Below, piece by piece: positions 7,789-15,948 of a stretch of DNA of 18,492 bases (positions within the stretch are counted from its first letter, which is position 1; each line of letters begins with the position of its first letter). Location of the stretch: assembly GCA_902766675.1 (NCBI GenBank), contig CACXEN010000216.1, forward strand, positions 1 to 18,492. The letters run 5' to 3'. This stretch comes from an uncultured Erysipelotrichaceae bacterium. Its GTDB lineage: Bacteria > Bacillota_I > Bacilli_A > Erysipelotrichales > Erysipelotrichaceae. The notes under the pieces were generated by a model that was given only the letters and a program-made list of their open reading frames with translations, made no database searches and was not told where the DNA came from. Both the position numbers and the translations under genes were made by a program.

Positions 7789-8581
7789 TATCACATTAGG
7801 TAGATACATCCCGATGGATTCACCAATTCATCGCATGGACCCACGTGCAAAGATTATCGCTATGTTGTTTGTGTTAATTGCGATATTCTTTCGTGCTGGT
7901 TGGATTGGATATGGCGTTATCTTTGTGGCAGTAAGCATTGTGATTATTCTTGCGAAGTTAAAGCCTAGTTTTATTTGGCGAGCAATGAAACCGATGCTTT
8001 TTATGCTGACATTCTTATTGATTATCAATGCACTTGTGATTAAAACAGGGAATGTGTTATTCACAATTGGATCATTTTCTTTATATAGTGATGCAGTATT
8101 AAGCACTTTATATATTGCAGTACGTTTATTATTAATGATTATGATAACAACTTGTTTAACAGCCACAACAAAGCCACTAGATATGACATTAGGCATTGAA
8201 GATTTATTGAAACCTTTTACAAAGATTAAAGTACCAGCCCATGAAATTGCGATGTTAATTAGTATTGCGCTACGTTTTATTCCTGACTTAATTGAAGAAA
8301 CACAACGTATCATGAAAGCACAAGAATCTAGAGGTGTTGATTTAAAAGAAGGAAAATTAAAAGAAAAGATAATGGCAATATTATCTTTGATAGTTCCATT
8401 ATTCGTCTCAGCATTCCAACGTGCCGAAGATTTAGCGAATGCAATGGAAGCTAGAGGATATGCACCAGGAGAAAAAAGAACAAGATATCGTATATTGAAA
8501 ATGCATGGTCGTGATTATCTTTTGATGTTTGGCGCATTATGCATATTAATAGGAATGATAGGAATCGCTAAATTCTTATGA
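7781..8581 (+). CDS. ecfT: ECF transporter transmembrane coupling protein EcfT
   Basis: Membrane scaffold that links the ATPase pair to substrate-binding S proteins. The N-terminus carries HRMDPRAKI, the conserved family opening. Hydrophobic segments lie at about residues 24-58, 72-87, 105-128, 155-171, 199-213 and 248-266. The two coupling helices that sit in the ATPase grooves show the expected short motifs ESRG (182-185) and EARG (223-226, in AMEARGYAPG). 266 residues is normal. GAGGTG precedes the ATG at 7781, which overlaps ecfA2. The stop overlaps the truA start as ATGA. Confidence 0.94.
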   Translation: MGNITLGRYIPMDSPIHRMDPRAKIIAMLFVLIAIFFRAGWIGYGVIFVAVSIVIILAKLKPSFIWRAMKPMLFMLTFLLIINALVIKTGNVLFTIGSFSLYSDAVLSTLYIAVRLLLMIMITTCLTATTKPLDMTLGIEDLLKPFTKIKVPAHEIAMLISIALRFIPDLIEETQRIMKAQESRGVDLKEGKLKEKIMAILSLIVPLFVSAFQRAEDLANAMEARGYAPGEKRTRYRILKMHGRDYLLMFGALCILIGMIGIAKFL

Positions 8582-9630
8582 AAAGATATAAATGTATCGT
8601 ATCCTACATAGGTAAGAACTATGATGGATTTCAGTCTCAAAGTAGTCATAATTCCTTGCAAGATGTAATCGAGGAAGCTTTTACACATATATCAAATGAA
8701 AATATCAAAATCGTCGCTTCTGGTAGAACAGATGCGAAAGTAAATGCACAAGGGCAAGTGTTCCATTTTGATAGTGCAATGGATCTTAGTCCTTATAAAT
8801 GGAAAGGCGCAATCAATGGATATTTACCAGATGATATTCATATTTTAGATGTACAAGAAGTATCGGATACATTTCATGCAAGATATTGTGTTCGTAAAAA
8901 ACAATATGATTATAAAATCCATTTACATGAATATGATGTATTCACGAAAGATATGGCATATCAATGCCCATATGATTTAGATATTCAAAAGATGAAAGAA
9001 GCTTCTACACATTTACTTGGAACACATGATTTTACATCTTTAAATTCAAGTAGTTTAGAAGAATACCCAGACCAAACACGTACCATTGAAAGAATTGACT
9101 TTCATCTAGAAGAAGATATGCTTACAATTTCATTTTTGGCAAAAGGCTTTTTGCGCTATATGGTGCGCATGATGGTTGGATTATTGATTGAAGTTGGCAA
9201 AGGAAATTTAGAAATAGATGCTATTGATCGTATTCTAAATGAAAAATCAAAGCGTGCTTTTTCCAAGAATGCTGAACCACAAGGCTTAACATTAAAGAAA
9301 GTGGAATACTTTGATATCCTTTCATTAAATGATGATGGTATGATACGTGAATTTATTGAAGGGGATAGGATGATTGATGGATATACCTTAGATATATTAG
9401 ATGCACTTCCTATCAATAAAAAAATATATGCTTTCACAACAAGAAATACACAAGAATTATTAGGTTATTTAGAAATCAAAGATACATGTCATTTGTATGT
9501 ATTTAAGAAAGATAATATCTCAGTTGCACAATCACTATTAGATGGTTTAAAGAAGTGGCTTATTCGAAATAATATCGAAGCTAATATATCTATATGCGAT
9601 TTGCATGACAAGATAATAGAAAATGATTAG
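8578..9630 (+). CDS. truA: tRNA pseudouridine synthase A with a C-terminal GNAT-like extension
   Basis: Residues 1-245 form a TruA-type enzyme, which isomerises uridines 38-40 in tRNA anticodon arms. The N-terminal motif YIGKNYDGFQSQ matches the family's YDG..GWQ.Q segment. The catalytic aspartate is Asp52 in GRTDAKVNAQGQ, where the usual GRTDAGVHA has Gly to Lys and His to Asn changes. DFTSL and FLRYMVRMMVG are further family motifs. TruA usually ends near 245-260 residues; here about 105 extra residues follow. That tail, with ELLGYLEIKDTCHLYVF and then AQSLLDGLKKWL, resembles a GNAT acetyltransferase core but lacks the usual acetyl-CoA loop (Q/RxxGxG/A). Placement after ecfT is the common Firmicute order. 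The start overlaps the ecfT stop. Confidence 0.9.
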   Translation: MKRYKCIVSYIGKNYDGFQSQSSHNSLQDVIEEAFTHISNENIKIVASGRTDAKVNAQGQVFHFDSAMDLSPYKWKGAINGYLPDDIHILDVQEVSDTFHARYCVRKKQYDYKIHLHEYDVFTKDMAYQCPYDLDIQKMKEASTHLLGTHDFTSLNSSSLEEYPDQTRTIERIDFHLEEDMLTISFLAKGFLRYMVRMMVGLLIEVGKGNLEIDAIDRILNEKSKRAFSKNAEPQGLTLKKVEYFDILSLNDDGMIREFIEGDRMIDGYTLDILDALPINKKIYAFTTRNTQELLGYLEIKDTCHLYVFKKDNISVAQSLLDGLKKWLIRNNIEANISICDLHDKIIEND

Positions 9631-9648
9631 AATAGTTAAGAGGAAATT

Positions 9649-10416
9649 ATGCATAACGATTGGTTTCAAATAGGTCCGTTTACTGTACATGGCTATGGCG
9701 TCATGATGGCAGTTGGTATATTAAGCGCAATAGCTCTTGCGGAAAGGCTTAGTAAAAAGCATGGACTAGAATATAAAAAAATAGATAACTTTGCCTTTGT
9801 GACAATTATATCTGGCTTTTTATGTGCGAAATTATTATATGTATTAACCGTCTTACCTCAATTCTTTCAGAATCCATTATCCGTTTTAGGTGGTGGTGGT
9901 TGGGTTGTATATGGCGCAATCATTGGTGGATTACTTGGTGCATATTGGTATTGTAAGAAACATGGCTGGGATTATGTAAAAGTATTAAACATCATTATTG
10001 TGACTTTACCATTAGCCCAAGCTATCGGTAGAATAGGCTGTTATTTTGCGGGTTGTTGTTATGGAATTGAAACAGATGCTTGGTATGGTGTTTTATTCCC
10101 AAAAGAATCATTATGTCCAACTGGTCATAAAGTAATTCCTACCCAAATCTTGATGGCAATAGGTGACTATATCATCTTTGTGATTCTTTATTATCGCTTA
10201 GAAAAATTGAAAAAGATTGATAAAAATGTTGCAGTATATTTAATCTTATATAGTGCTGGTAGATTCTTTATGGAATTTATCAGAGGAGATAGAGCAAGAG
10301 GCTTTGTAGGGGTATTATCTACATCACAATTTGTTGGAATCTTCGCATTCCTATTTGGTCTAATCCTATATTTTAGAAAAAATAAAAATGATTTCACAAA
10401 AAGCACTAAAATTTAG
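9649..10416 (+). CDS. lgt: Lgt-family prolipoprotein diacylglyceryl transferase, cysteine-rich variant
   Basis: Polytopic membrane protein of 255 residues in the Lgt family, which transfers diacylglycerol from phosphatidylglycerol to the lipobox cysteine of prolipoproteins. Family motifs seen are GPFTVHGYGVMM (N-terminus), GRIGCYFAGCCYG (127-139, Arg128) and GRFFMEFIRGD (204-214, Arg212). Two positions important in the E. coli enzyme differ. The GRIGN asparagine is Cys131, and the histidine of the G-H-G loop aligns with Tyr88 in GGWVVYGAIIGG. The paired cysteines 136-137 are typical of a distinct subfamily often annotated Lgt, so a true paralogue role is possible. AAGAGG precedes ATG 9649. 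Last gene of the unit; its TAG lies inside the terminator hairpin. Confidence 0.82.
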   Translation: MHNDWFQIGPFTVHGYGVMMAVGILSAIALAERLSKKHGLEYKKIDNFAFVTIISGFLCAKLLYVLTVLPQFFQNPLSVLGGGGWVVYGAIIGGLLGAYWYCKKHGWDYVKVLNIIIVTLPLAQAIGRIGCYFAGCCYGIETDAWYGVLFPKESLCPTGHKVIPTQILMAIGDYIIFVILYYRLEKLKKIDKNVAVYLILYSAGRFFMEFIRGDRARGFVGVLSTSQFVGIFAFLFGLILYFRKNKNDFTKSTKI

Positions 10417-10426
10417 TGCTTTTTTT
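10396..10426 (+). terminator. Intrinsic terminator of the ecf-truA-lgt unit
   Basis: AGCACTA (10402-10408) pairs with TAGTGCT (10414-10420) around a 5-base loop, flanked by six A residues on the left and six T residues on the right (10421-10426). The lgt stop codon (10414-10416) forms the first bases of the right arm. The flanking A-tract could also let it work on the other strand. Confidence 0.9.
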
Positions 10427-10449
10427 ATTTAAAAAGAGTATAGAAGTAG

Positions 10450-10460
10450 TAAAATATTCT
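10450..10460 (+). promoter_or_regulatory. Possible -10 region for the ABC exporter
   Basis: TAAAAT at 10450-10455 and TATTCT at 10455-10460 are both plausible -10 boxes. Either places the transcript start within about seven bases of the ATG at 10469. No -35 element stands out, and no Shine-Dalgarno sequence lies before the ATG. Confidence 0.4.
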
Positions 10461-10468
10461 TGTTTATT

Positions 10469-13400
10469 ATGCTGCAGATTCGGGACATTTCGAAAACTTA
10501 TATTACAGGGGATCTAGAGCAAAAAGCGTTAGATCATGTTTCGTTGGACCTAAGAGATAATGAATTCATTGCAATACTAGGACCAAGTGGATCTGGTAAA
10601 ACCACTTTTTTGAATATTGTAGGTGGTTTAGATCGCTATGATAGTGGCGATATTATTATCAATGGGATTTCAACTAAGAAATATAAAGAGAAAGATTGGG
10701 ATGCATATCGTAATCATACGATTGGTTTTGTATTCCAAAGTTATAATTTAATACCACATCAATCTATCTTGAAAAATGTAGAACTTGCACTAACTATTTC
10801 AGGAATATCTGCAAGTGAAAGAAAAGCAAGAGCAATTGAAGCACTCGACATGGTTGGTTTAAAAGAACAAATGCATAAAAGACCAAGCCAGATGTCTGGT
10901 GGTCAAATGCAAAGAGTCGCAATTGCTAGAGCATTAATCAATAATCCAGATATTTTATTGGCGGATGAGCCAACTGGTGCATTGGATTCAGATACAAGCA
11001 TTCAAGTAATGGATCTTTTAAAAGAAGTAGCGAAAGATCGACTTGTTGTTATGGTTACACATAATCCAGAGTTAGCAGAGAAATATGCAACGCGTATTGT
11101 TACTTTAAAAGATGGAAGAATTCAAACAGATACAGATCCATATGTCGTTTCAGATGTAAAAGATGTGAAATATGAAAGCATGGGTAAATCTTTCATGTCT
11201 TTTTTCACTGCATTAAATCTAAGTTTTAATAACTTATGGACGAAACGTGCACGAACAATTCTTGTGTCTCTTGCAGGATCTATTGGTATTATCGGTATTG
11301 CATTGATTCTATCTTTATCGAATGGAGTCAATGACTATATACGATCCATTGAAGAGGATACATTATCTGAATATCCATTAACGATACAGTCTACAGGCTT
11401 TAATTTTACATCTTTAATGGTTGATCGTAGCGAAAGTGATGGTGAAGAAGAAATTGATGGAGTTAGAGAAGCACAAATGGCGCGTTATGCATTTTCTAGT
11501 GTAAACGCAAATGATTTAAGAGCATTAAAACAATATTTTGAAAGTGATGATTCCAATATTGAGGATTATACAAAGACAATTGAATATAGCTATGATATTG
11601 TGCCACAAATATATTATGTGGAAGATGATGCATATCGTAAGGTAAATCCAGATACAACATTTTCATCCATTGGTTTAGGCGCTTCTTCTACGAATAATAG
11701 TCTTATGTCAATGATGATGAGTACAGATGTATTCTATGCACTTCCAAAAACAAAGGCGTTATATGAGAATCAATATGATGTAAAAGCAGGACATTGGCCA
11801 ACAAATAATCATGAGATGGTTTTAGTGCTAACAGATCGTGGAAGTATACCAGATATGGTGTTATATGCAATGGGCTTTAAAGACCCAAAAGAAATCGATC
11901 ATATTGTTGAACAATTTGCGAAAGATGAAACGATTAGTATCGAACAAGAAGACCCAGAGACATATGCTTATGAAGACTTTTTAGGTGTTTCCTTCAAATT
12001 GATGCATAGTGCAGACTATTATGAATATGATGAGAAATATAAAGTATATGTCGATAAATCAGATAATAAAGACTTCATGCAAAGAAAGCTTAATGAAGCA
12101 GAAGATTTAACAATCGTAGGTGTTGTAAAACCAAAAGAAGATGCCAATGTTTCAATGCTGATGATGGGAATTAATTATCCATCAGAATTGCAAGAGGATA
12201 TGATTCGCTATGCAGAAGCACAAAATGTAGTTCGTGCGCAACTTGCGGATAAAGAAAAAGATGTTATCACTGGAAATCCATTTGGTGAAGAAGGGGATAA
12301 TGCATTTTCTATGGATTCTTTATTTACAGTTGATGAAGATGCTTTAAAAGAAGCTTTCAAGTTTGATCCAAATCAAATCAGTATGGATCCTACAGCGATG
12401 AATATCAATATTGATCCAAATTCAATGCAATTACAAACACCTGATTTACCAGATATGGACATCAGTAATTTGATGAGCAACATTGAAGTAGATGAAGAAG
12501 AAATGCAAAATTTAACCCAAGAGGTTCTTCTTGGATATTTAACATATTTGAATAAAAACTATAGTACAGAATTAGGTAATATCCAAAATTCTTTACAAGA
12601 TTATTTACGCAGCACAGAAGCAAGAGAAATCATAACGAATCATCTAACAAATATCATGCAAAATAGTATTCAATTTGATATATCACAAGAAGATTTGATG
12701 GGACTTGTACAAGAAATCATGGCTGGATATCAAGTATATATACAAGGACAAACATTTGATACCCAAGAAGAAATCTTCAATAGTTTCCAAACATATTTAG
12801 CAAGCCAAGAAGCACAAGCAATTGTTAGTGCAAAACTAAATGAACTAGCAGGTAAGGTTGTGATTGGCGAAATGGATGAAGGTGTCATTGATACAATGAT
12901 TCAAGAATTATCAACTGGTTTCCAACAATATGTAATGACAAATTTATCTGGTGATATAAATACAATTACAAATGCTTTCTCAAAATATCTAGCTTTAGAT
13001 TCTACAAGTAAAACAATTGAAAAAGGTGTTGAGATAGTAATCAATACAGAAACGTTAGAACAACAATTATCTACGCAAATGCAGTCAATTGCAGGTACAT
13101 ATACTGCATCAATTGAACAACAAATTCGTAGCATCATGAATAATGTAACAGGACAAATTACAAATAGCATGACGCAACAAATGGGAAATATTGGAGCCCA
13201 ATTAGAACAGGCATTTACTGTGAATCCAGAAGCTTTTTCGAAAGCAATTCAAGTAGATATGTCAGAAAAAGATTTACAAGAATTGATGATATCAATGATG
13301 TCAAAAGAAGTCGCAACATATGACAACAATCTAAAGAAACTAGGATATACAAATCTAGATAAACCATCAATGATTTCTATCTATCCACTAAATTTCAATG

Positions 13401-13939
13401 CCAAAGAAGAAGTCATTTGTATTTTAGATGACTATAATGATAGAATGCGAGATGGTGGGCACGAAGATAGAATTATTAACTATACAGATACAGTAGGTGT
13501 ACTGATGTCATCTGTGACTACAATCATTGATACAATCAGTTATATCTTAGTCGCATTCGTAGCGATATCATTAATTGTTTCGAGTATTATGATTGGTGTC
13601 ATTACATATATTAGTGTTTTAGAAAGAAAGAAGGAAATTGGTATTCTACGTGCAATTGGTGCATCGAAGAAGAATATTTCAGAAGTATTTAATGCGGAAA
13701 CATTCATTATTGGATTATGTGCTGGATTATTTGGAATTGGTATTACATATCTATTGTTAATTCCTATTAATGCGATTGTGCATCACTTAACAGGGAATTA
13801 TAATGTTAATGCATTCTTGCAAACTCCAGCTGCGATAATATTAATCGCATTGAGTGTTATCTTAACGTTGATTGGTGGAATCATACCTGCAAGAAAAGCA
13901 GCTAAAATGGATCCAGTTGAAGCTTTACACAGTGAATAG
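10469..13939 (+). CDS. ABC exporter: ATPase fused to FtsX/MacB-type permease with giant ectodomain
   Basis: Single polypeptide of 1156 residues. Residues 1-225 are a MacB/LolD-type ATPase with Walker A GPSGSGKTT (38-46), signature MSGGQMQR (142-149), Walker B ILLADE (Glu167) and H-loop His198. A first membrane segment spans about 263-285. An outside domain of about 730 residues follows, then three membrane segments near 1021-1046, 1079-1104 and 1118-1142. The last part has the FtsX motifs LERKKEIGILRAIGASKK and IPARKAAKMDPVEAL. The ectodomain includes DP-rich low-complexity sequence, three 64-residue repeats (674-865) and a Gln/Asn-rich probable coiled coil (866-916). MacB-type systems transmit force across the membrane rather than form a channel; the substrate here is unknown. 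ATG 10469 is preferred over TTG 10460. The flavoprotein gene follows 8 bases later. Confidence 0.9.
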   Translation: MLQIRDISKTYITGDLEQKALDHVSLDLRDNEFIAILGPSGSGKTTFLNIVGGLDRYDSGDIIINGISTKKYKEKDWDAYRNHTIGFVFQSYNLIPHQSILKNVELALTISGISASERKARAIEALDMVGLKEQMHKRPSQMSGGQMQRVAIARALINNPDILLADEPTGALDSDTSIQVMDLLKEVAKDRLVVMVTHNPELAEKYATRIVTLKDGRIQTDTDPYVVSDVKDVKYESMGKSFMSFFTALNLSFNNLWTKRARTILVSLAGSIGIIGIALILSLSNGVNDYIRSIEEDTLSEYPLTIQSTGFNFTSLMVDRSESDGEEEIDGVREAQMARYAFSSVNANDLRALKQYFESDDSNIEDYTKTIEYSYDIVPQIYYVEDDAYRKVNPDTTFSSIGLGASSTNNSLMSMMMSTDVFYALPKTKALYENQYDVKAGHWPTNNHEMVLVLTDRGSIPDMVLYAMGFKDPKEIDHIVEQFAKDETISIEQEDPETYAYEDFLGVSFKLMHSADYYEYDEKYKVYVDKSDNKDFMQRKLNEAEDLTIVGVVKPKEDANVSMLMMGINYPSELQEDMIRYAEAQNVVRAQLADKEKDVITGNPFGEEGDNAFSMDSLFTVDEDALKEAFKFDPNQISMDPTAMNINIDPNSMQLQTPDLPDMDISNLMSNIEVDEEEMQNLTQEVLLGYLTYLNKNYSTELGNIQNSLQDYLRSTEAREIITNHLTNIMQNSIQFDISQEDLMGLVQEIMAGYQVYIQGQTFDTQEEIFNSFQTYLASQEAQAIVSAKLNELAGKVVIGEMDEGVIDTMIQELSTGFQQYVMTNLSGDINTITNAFSKYLALDSTSKTIEKGVEIVINTETLEQQLSTQMQSIAGTYTASIEQQIRSIMNNVTGQITNSMTQQMGNIGAQLEQAFTVNPEAFSKAIQVDMSEKDLQELMISMMSKEVATYDNNLKKLGYTNLDKPSMISIYPLNFNAKEEVICILDDYNDRMRDGGHEDRIINYTDTVGVLMSSVTTIIDTISYILVAFVAISLIVSSIMIGVITYISVLERKKEIGILRAIGASKKNISEVFNAETFIIGLCAGLFGIGITYLLLIPINAIVHHLTGNYNVNAFLQTPAAIILIALSVILTLIGGIIPARKAAKMDPVEALHSE
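12488..13063 (+). repeat. Three gapless 64-residue (192-base) tandem repeats in the exporter ectodomain
   Basis: Units are 12488-12679, 12680-12871 and 12872-13063 (residues 674-737, 738-801, 802-865). Aligned without gaps, they share QE at unit positions 11-12, G followed by Y or F at 16-17, Tyr20, and a YL pair at 39-40 in LQDYL, FQTYL and FSKYL. The DNA has diverged, so this is an old protein-level duplication. Confidence 0.75.
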
Positions 13940-13947
13940 AGGTTAAT

Positions 13948-15321
13948 ATGGAAAAGTATGATGTTGTAATTATTGGTGGGGGAATTGGTGGCCTAATGTG
14001 CGCACATCAATTAATTGAAAAAGACCCAAATAAAAAAATTGTTATTTTGGAAAGAGGAAAAGCACTTGAAAATAGAGAGTGTCCGATTGTCGCAAAGAAG
14101 GTTGAAAAATGTATTATGTGTAAACCTTGTGCAATCATGGAAGGTCTAGCAGGTGCTGGTGCTTTTTCTGATGGGAAGTATAATATCACGACAGAATATG
14201 GGGGATGGCTTGCGGATTTCATGGATTCTAAAGTAGTTTTAGATTACATTGAACAAGCAGATTCCATATTACAAAGATATGGTGCTGACAATGATCGCTT
14301 CATGCCAAATGATGAATTAAAGACATTATGTTTGCATTATGATTTACATATGCAACAAGGGGAAGTGAAGCACTTAGGTACAGATGCCAATCTAAGTACT
14401 ATGCAACATATGATTGATGGTATCAAAGATAAAATAGAAATTAAAACATTGGCTAACGTGGTTGATGTAGATAAAGATACAAATCAAGTAACATATACCA
14501 AAGATAACCAAGAAGTAGTATGTGAAGGAGAAAACATCGTCTTTGCGGTAGGAAGAATTGGTAATCGTATGTTTACAGAATGGTGCCATAAGAATGGCAT
14601 CAAATTATCGAATAACCAAGTTGATATTGGTGTACGTGTTGAATTGCCATACCAAGTTTGGCATCATTTCTCTAAGAGAATTTATGAGCCAAAGATATAC
14701 TACAAAGCAGGCCATTATGGTGATACAACAAGAATGTTTTGTTTTAATGAAAGAGGGCATGTCGTTACAGAAAATAGCGATGGTGTATTAACTGTAAATG
14801 GGCATGCATATAAAGATGCAGCTAAGCAAAGTGAGAATTCTAATTTTGCATTATTATGTAGCACACATTTTACAGAACCATTTAATGAACCAGTAGAATA
14901 TGCGCGCGATATTGCTTCATTAGCTAATAAAATCTCTGGTGGTTATGTATTAGTTCAACGCTTAGGAGATTTAGAATTAGGTAGACGCTCTACAGAGTCA
15001 CGTATGAAACAAGGATCAGTAAAGCCTACACTAAATGCTGTTCCAGGTGATTTATCTCTTTGTATGCCAAAAAGACAATTAGATAATATTGTGGAAACAT
15101 TACATGCACTGAATAAAATAGCACCAGGTACTGCAAATCAAGACACATTGTTATATGGAATTGAATGTAAGTATTATAGTGCAAGACCAGCATGTGATAA
15201 TTTTGAAATTATTGGCACAAATGGCATTTATGCATTAGGGGATGGAGCAGGCTTTACACGTTCTTTATCACAAGCTGCAGCGAATGGGCTTATCGTTGCG
15301 GATAATATTTTAGCTAAGTAA
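13948..15321 (+). CDS. FAD-dependent oxidoreductase (COG2509-type)
   Basis: Uncharacterised flavoprotein dehydrogenase of 457 residues. The N-terminal FAD loop is VVIIGGGIGGLMCAHQL (GGGIGG at 10-15) and the C-terminal FAD-binding segment is YALGDGAGFTRSLSQAAANG. Near the N-terminus, Cys45, Cys55, Cys58 and Cys61 (in CPIVAKKVEKCIMCKPC) precede GLAGAGAFSDGKYN, a block characteristic of this family. The cysteines could bind metal or an iron-sulfur cluster, but this is inference. No membrane segment is seen, so it is presumably cytosolic. AGAGGT lies before ATG 13948, which is 8 bases after the exporter stop, implying co-transcription. The reaction and substrate are unknown, and a link to the exporter's cargo is possible but unproven. 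Confidence 0.85.
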   Translation: MEKYDVVIIGGGIGGLMCAHQLIEKDPNKKIVILERGKALENRECPIVAKKVEKCIMCKPCAIMEGLAGAGAFSDGKYNITTEYGGWLADFMDSKVVLDYIEQADSILQRYGADNDRFMPNDELKTLCLHYDLHMQQGEVKHLGTDANLSTMQHMIDGIKDKIEIKTLANVVDVDKDTNQVTYTKDNQEVVCEGENIVFAVGRIGNRMFTEWCHKNGIKLSNNQVDIGVRVELPYQVWHHFSKRIYEPKIYYKAGHYGDTTRMFCFNERGHVVTENSDGVLTVNGHAYKDAAKQSENSNFALLCSTHFTEPFNEPVEYARDIASLANKISGGYVLVQRLGDLELGRRSTESRMKQGSVKPTLNAVPGDLSLCMPKRQLDNIVETLHALNKIAPGTANQDTLLYGIECKYYSARPACDNFEIIGTNGIYALGDGAGFTRSLSQAAANGLIVADNILAK

Positions 15322-15327
15322 TGTACA

Positions 15328-15336
15328 TGCTATAAT
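15328..15336 (+). promoter_or_regulatory. Extended -10 promoter for the plsC-radical SAM cassette
   Basis: TGCTATAAT sits 7-15 bases after the preceding stop codon. Only six bases separate TATAAT from ATG 15343, so the expected start of transcription coincides with the start codon and the mRNA would be leaderless. No -35 box is seen. Confidence 0.65.
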
Positions 15337-15342
15337 GGATGC

Positions 15343-15948
15343 ATGCCAAATAAATCAAGAAAAAATACATTCTATATTGCCGTAAGACCTATTTTTACGG
15401 CAATTTTTAAATTATTATATAGACCAACAATTATAGGGAAAGAATATATACCAACAGAAGGGGCATATGTTTTAGCTGGCAATCATATACATGCGCTTGA
15501 TCCAATTCTTGTTGATGTGTGCACAAAAAGAATTGTTCGTACACTTGCAAAATCAGAATTATTTGATGGCGCATTTGGTTGGTTCTTTAGAAAAGCAAAT
15601 TGCATCTCAGTAGATTTAGATGCAAAAAAGAATCCAGAGGCTTTACAAAGTGCAATCGATGCATTAAATGAGGGATACTTAGTAAACGTTTCTCCAGAAG
15701 CAGCACGTAATTTAGAAGATACATTATTACCTTTTAAACCAGGTGCCGTGTATATGAGTAAAAAAACCAATGTAAAAGTTATTCCTTATGCTATCTATGG
15801 TGAATATAAACTTTTCAAAAAAGGATTAACCATTAAGTTTTCTAAACCAGTTTCTTATGTAGAAAACTCTGTTGAAGAAGCAAATGATTTATTATATAAA
15901 ACAATCACAAATTTAAGAAAAGAATTGAAAGATAAGACAACTCTATGA
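15343..15948 (+). CDS. PlsC-like acyltransferase with divergent substrate motifs
   Basis: Member of the 1-acylglycerol-3-phosphate acyltransferase superfamily, acting at the inner membrane face on acyl donors. The 201-residue length fits. Motif I is NHIHALDP, giving the H-x4-D catalytic pair His48/Asp53. Motif II, usually ending in V-D/P-R, reads SVDL (89-92) and lacks the arginine. Motif III, usually FPEGTRS, reads SPEAARN (117-123), keeping Glu119 and Arg122 but losing Gly and Thr. These changes are in the acceptor-phosphate site, so lysophosphatidate may not be the acceptor. A hydrophobic N-terminal segment (about 10-27) precedes the fold. No Shine-Dalgarno precedes ATG 15343; a stop lies in frame at 15319 with no alternative start. 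A terminator-like hairpin lies inside the gene. Overlaps the next gene by 4 bases. Confidence 0.85.
   Translation: MPNKSRKNTFYIAVRPIFTAIFKLLYRPTIIGKEYIPTEGAYVLAGNHIHALDPILVDVCTKRIVRTLAKSELFDGAFGWFFRKANCISVDLDAKKNPEALQSAIDALNEGYLVNVSPEAARNLEDTLLPFKPGAVYMSKKTNVKVIPYAIYGEYKLFKKGLTIKFSKPVSYVENSVEEANDLLYKTITNLRKELKDKTTL
15376..15408 (+). terminator. Terminator-like hairpin inside the start of plsC
   Basis: ATTGCCGTAA (15376-15385) pairs perfectly with TTACGGCAAT (15395-15404) around a 9-base loop, and TTTTT follows (15404-15408). It occupies codons 12-21 of the acyltransferase and lies 54 bases after the flavoprotein stop. It may terminate the upstream unit, attenuate plsC, or both. Confidence 0.65.

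Noticed and set aside
9139..9154. Hairpin GCAAAA/TTTTGC inside truA
   Set aside because: Only six pairs, mostly A-T, with no T-run after it and no nearby gene end or start.
5408..15336. TGCTATAAT at 5408, 6104 and 15328 as a dispersed repeat element
   Set aside because: The similarity stops at the promoter consensus (preceding bases differ) and each copy lies at a gene start, so these are promoters, not repeats.
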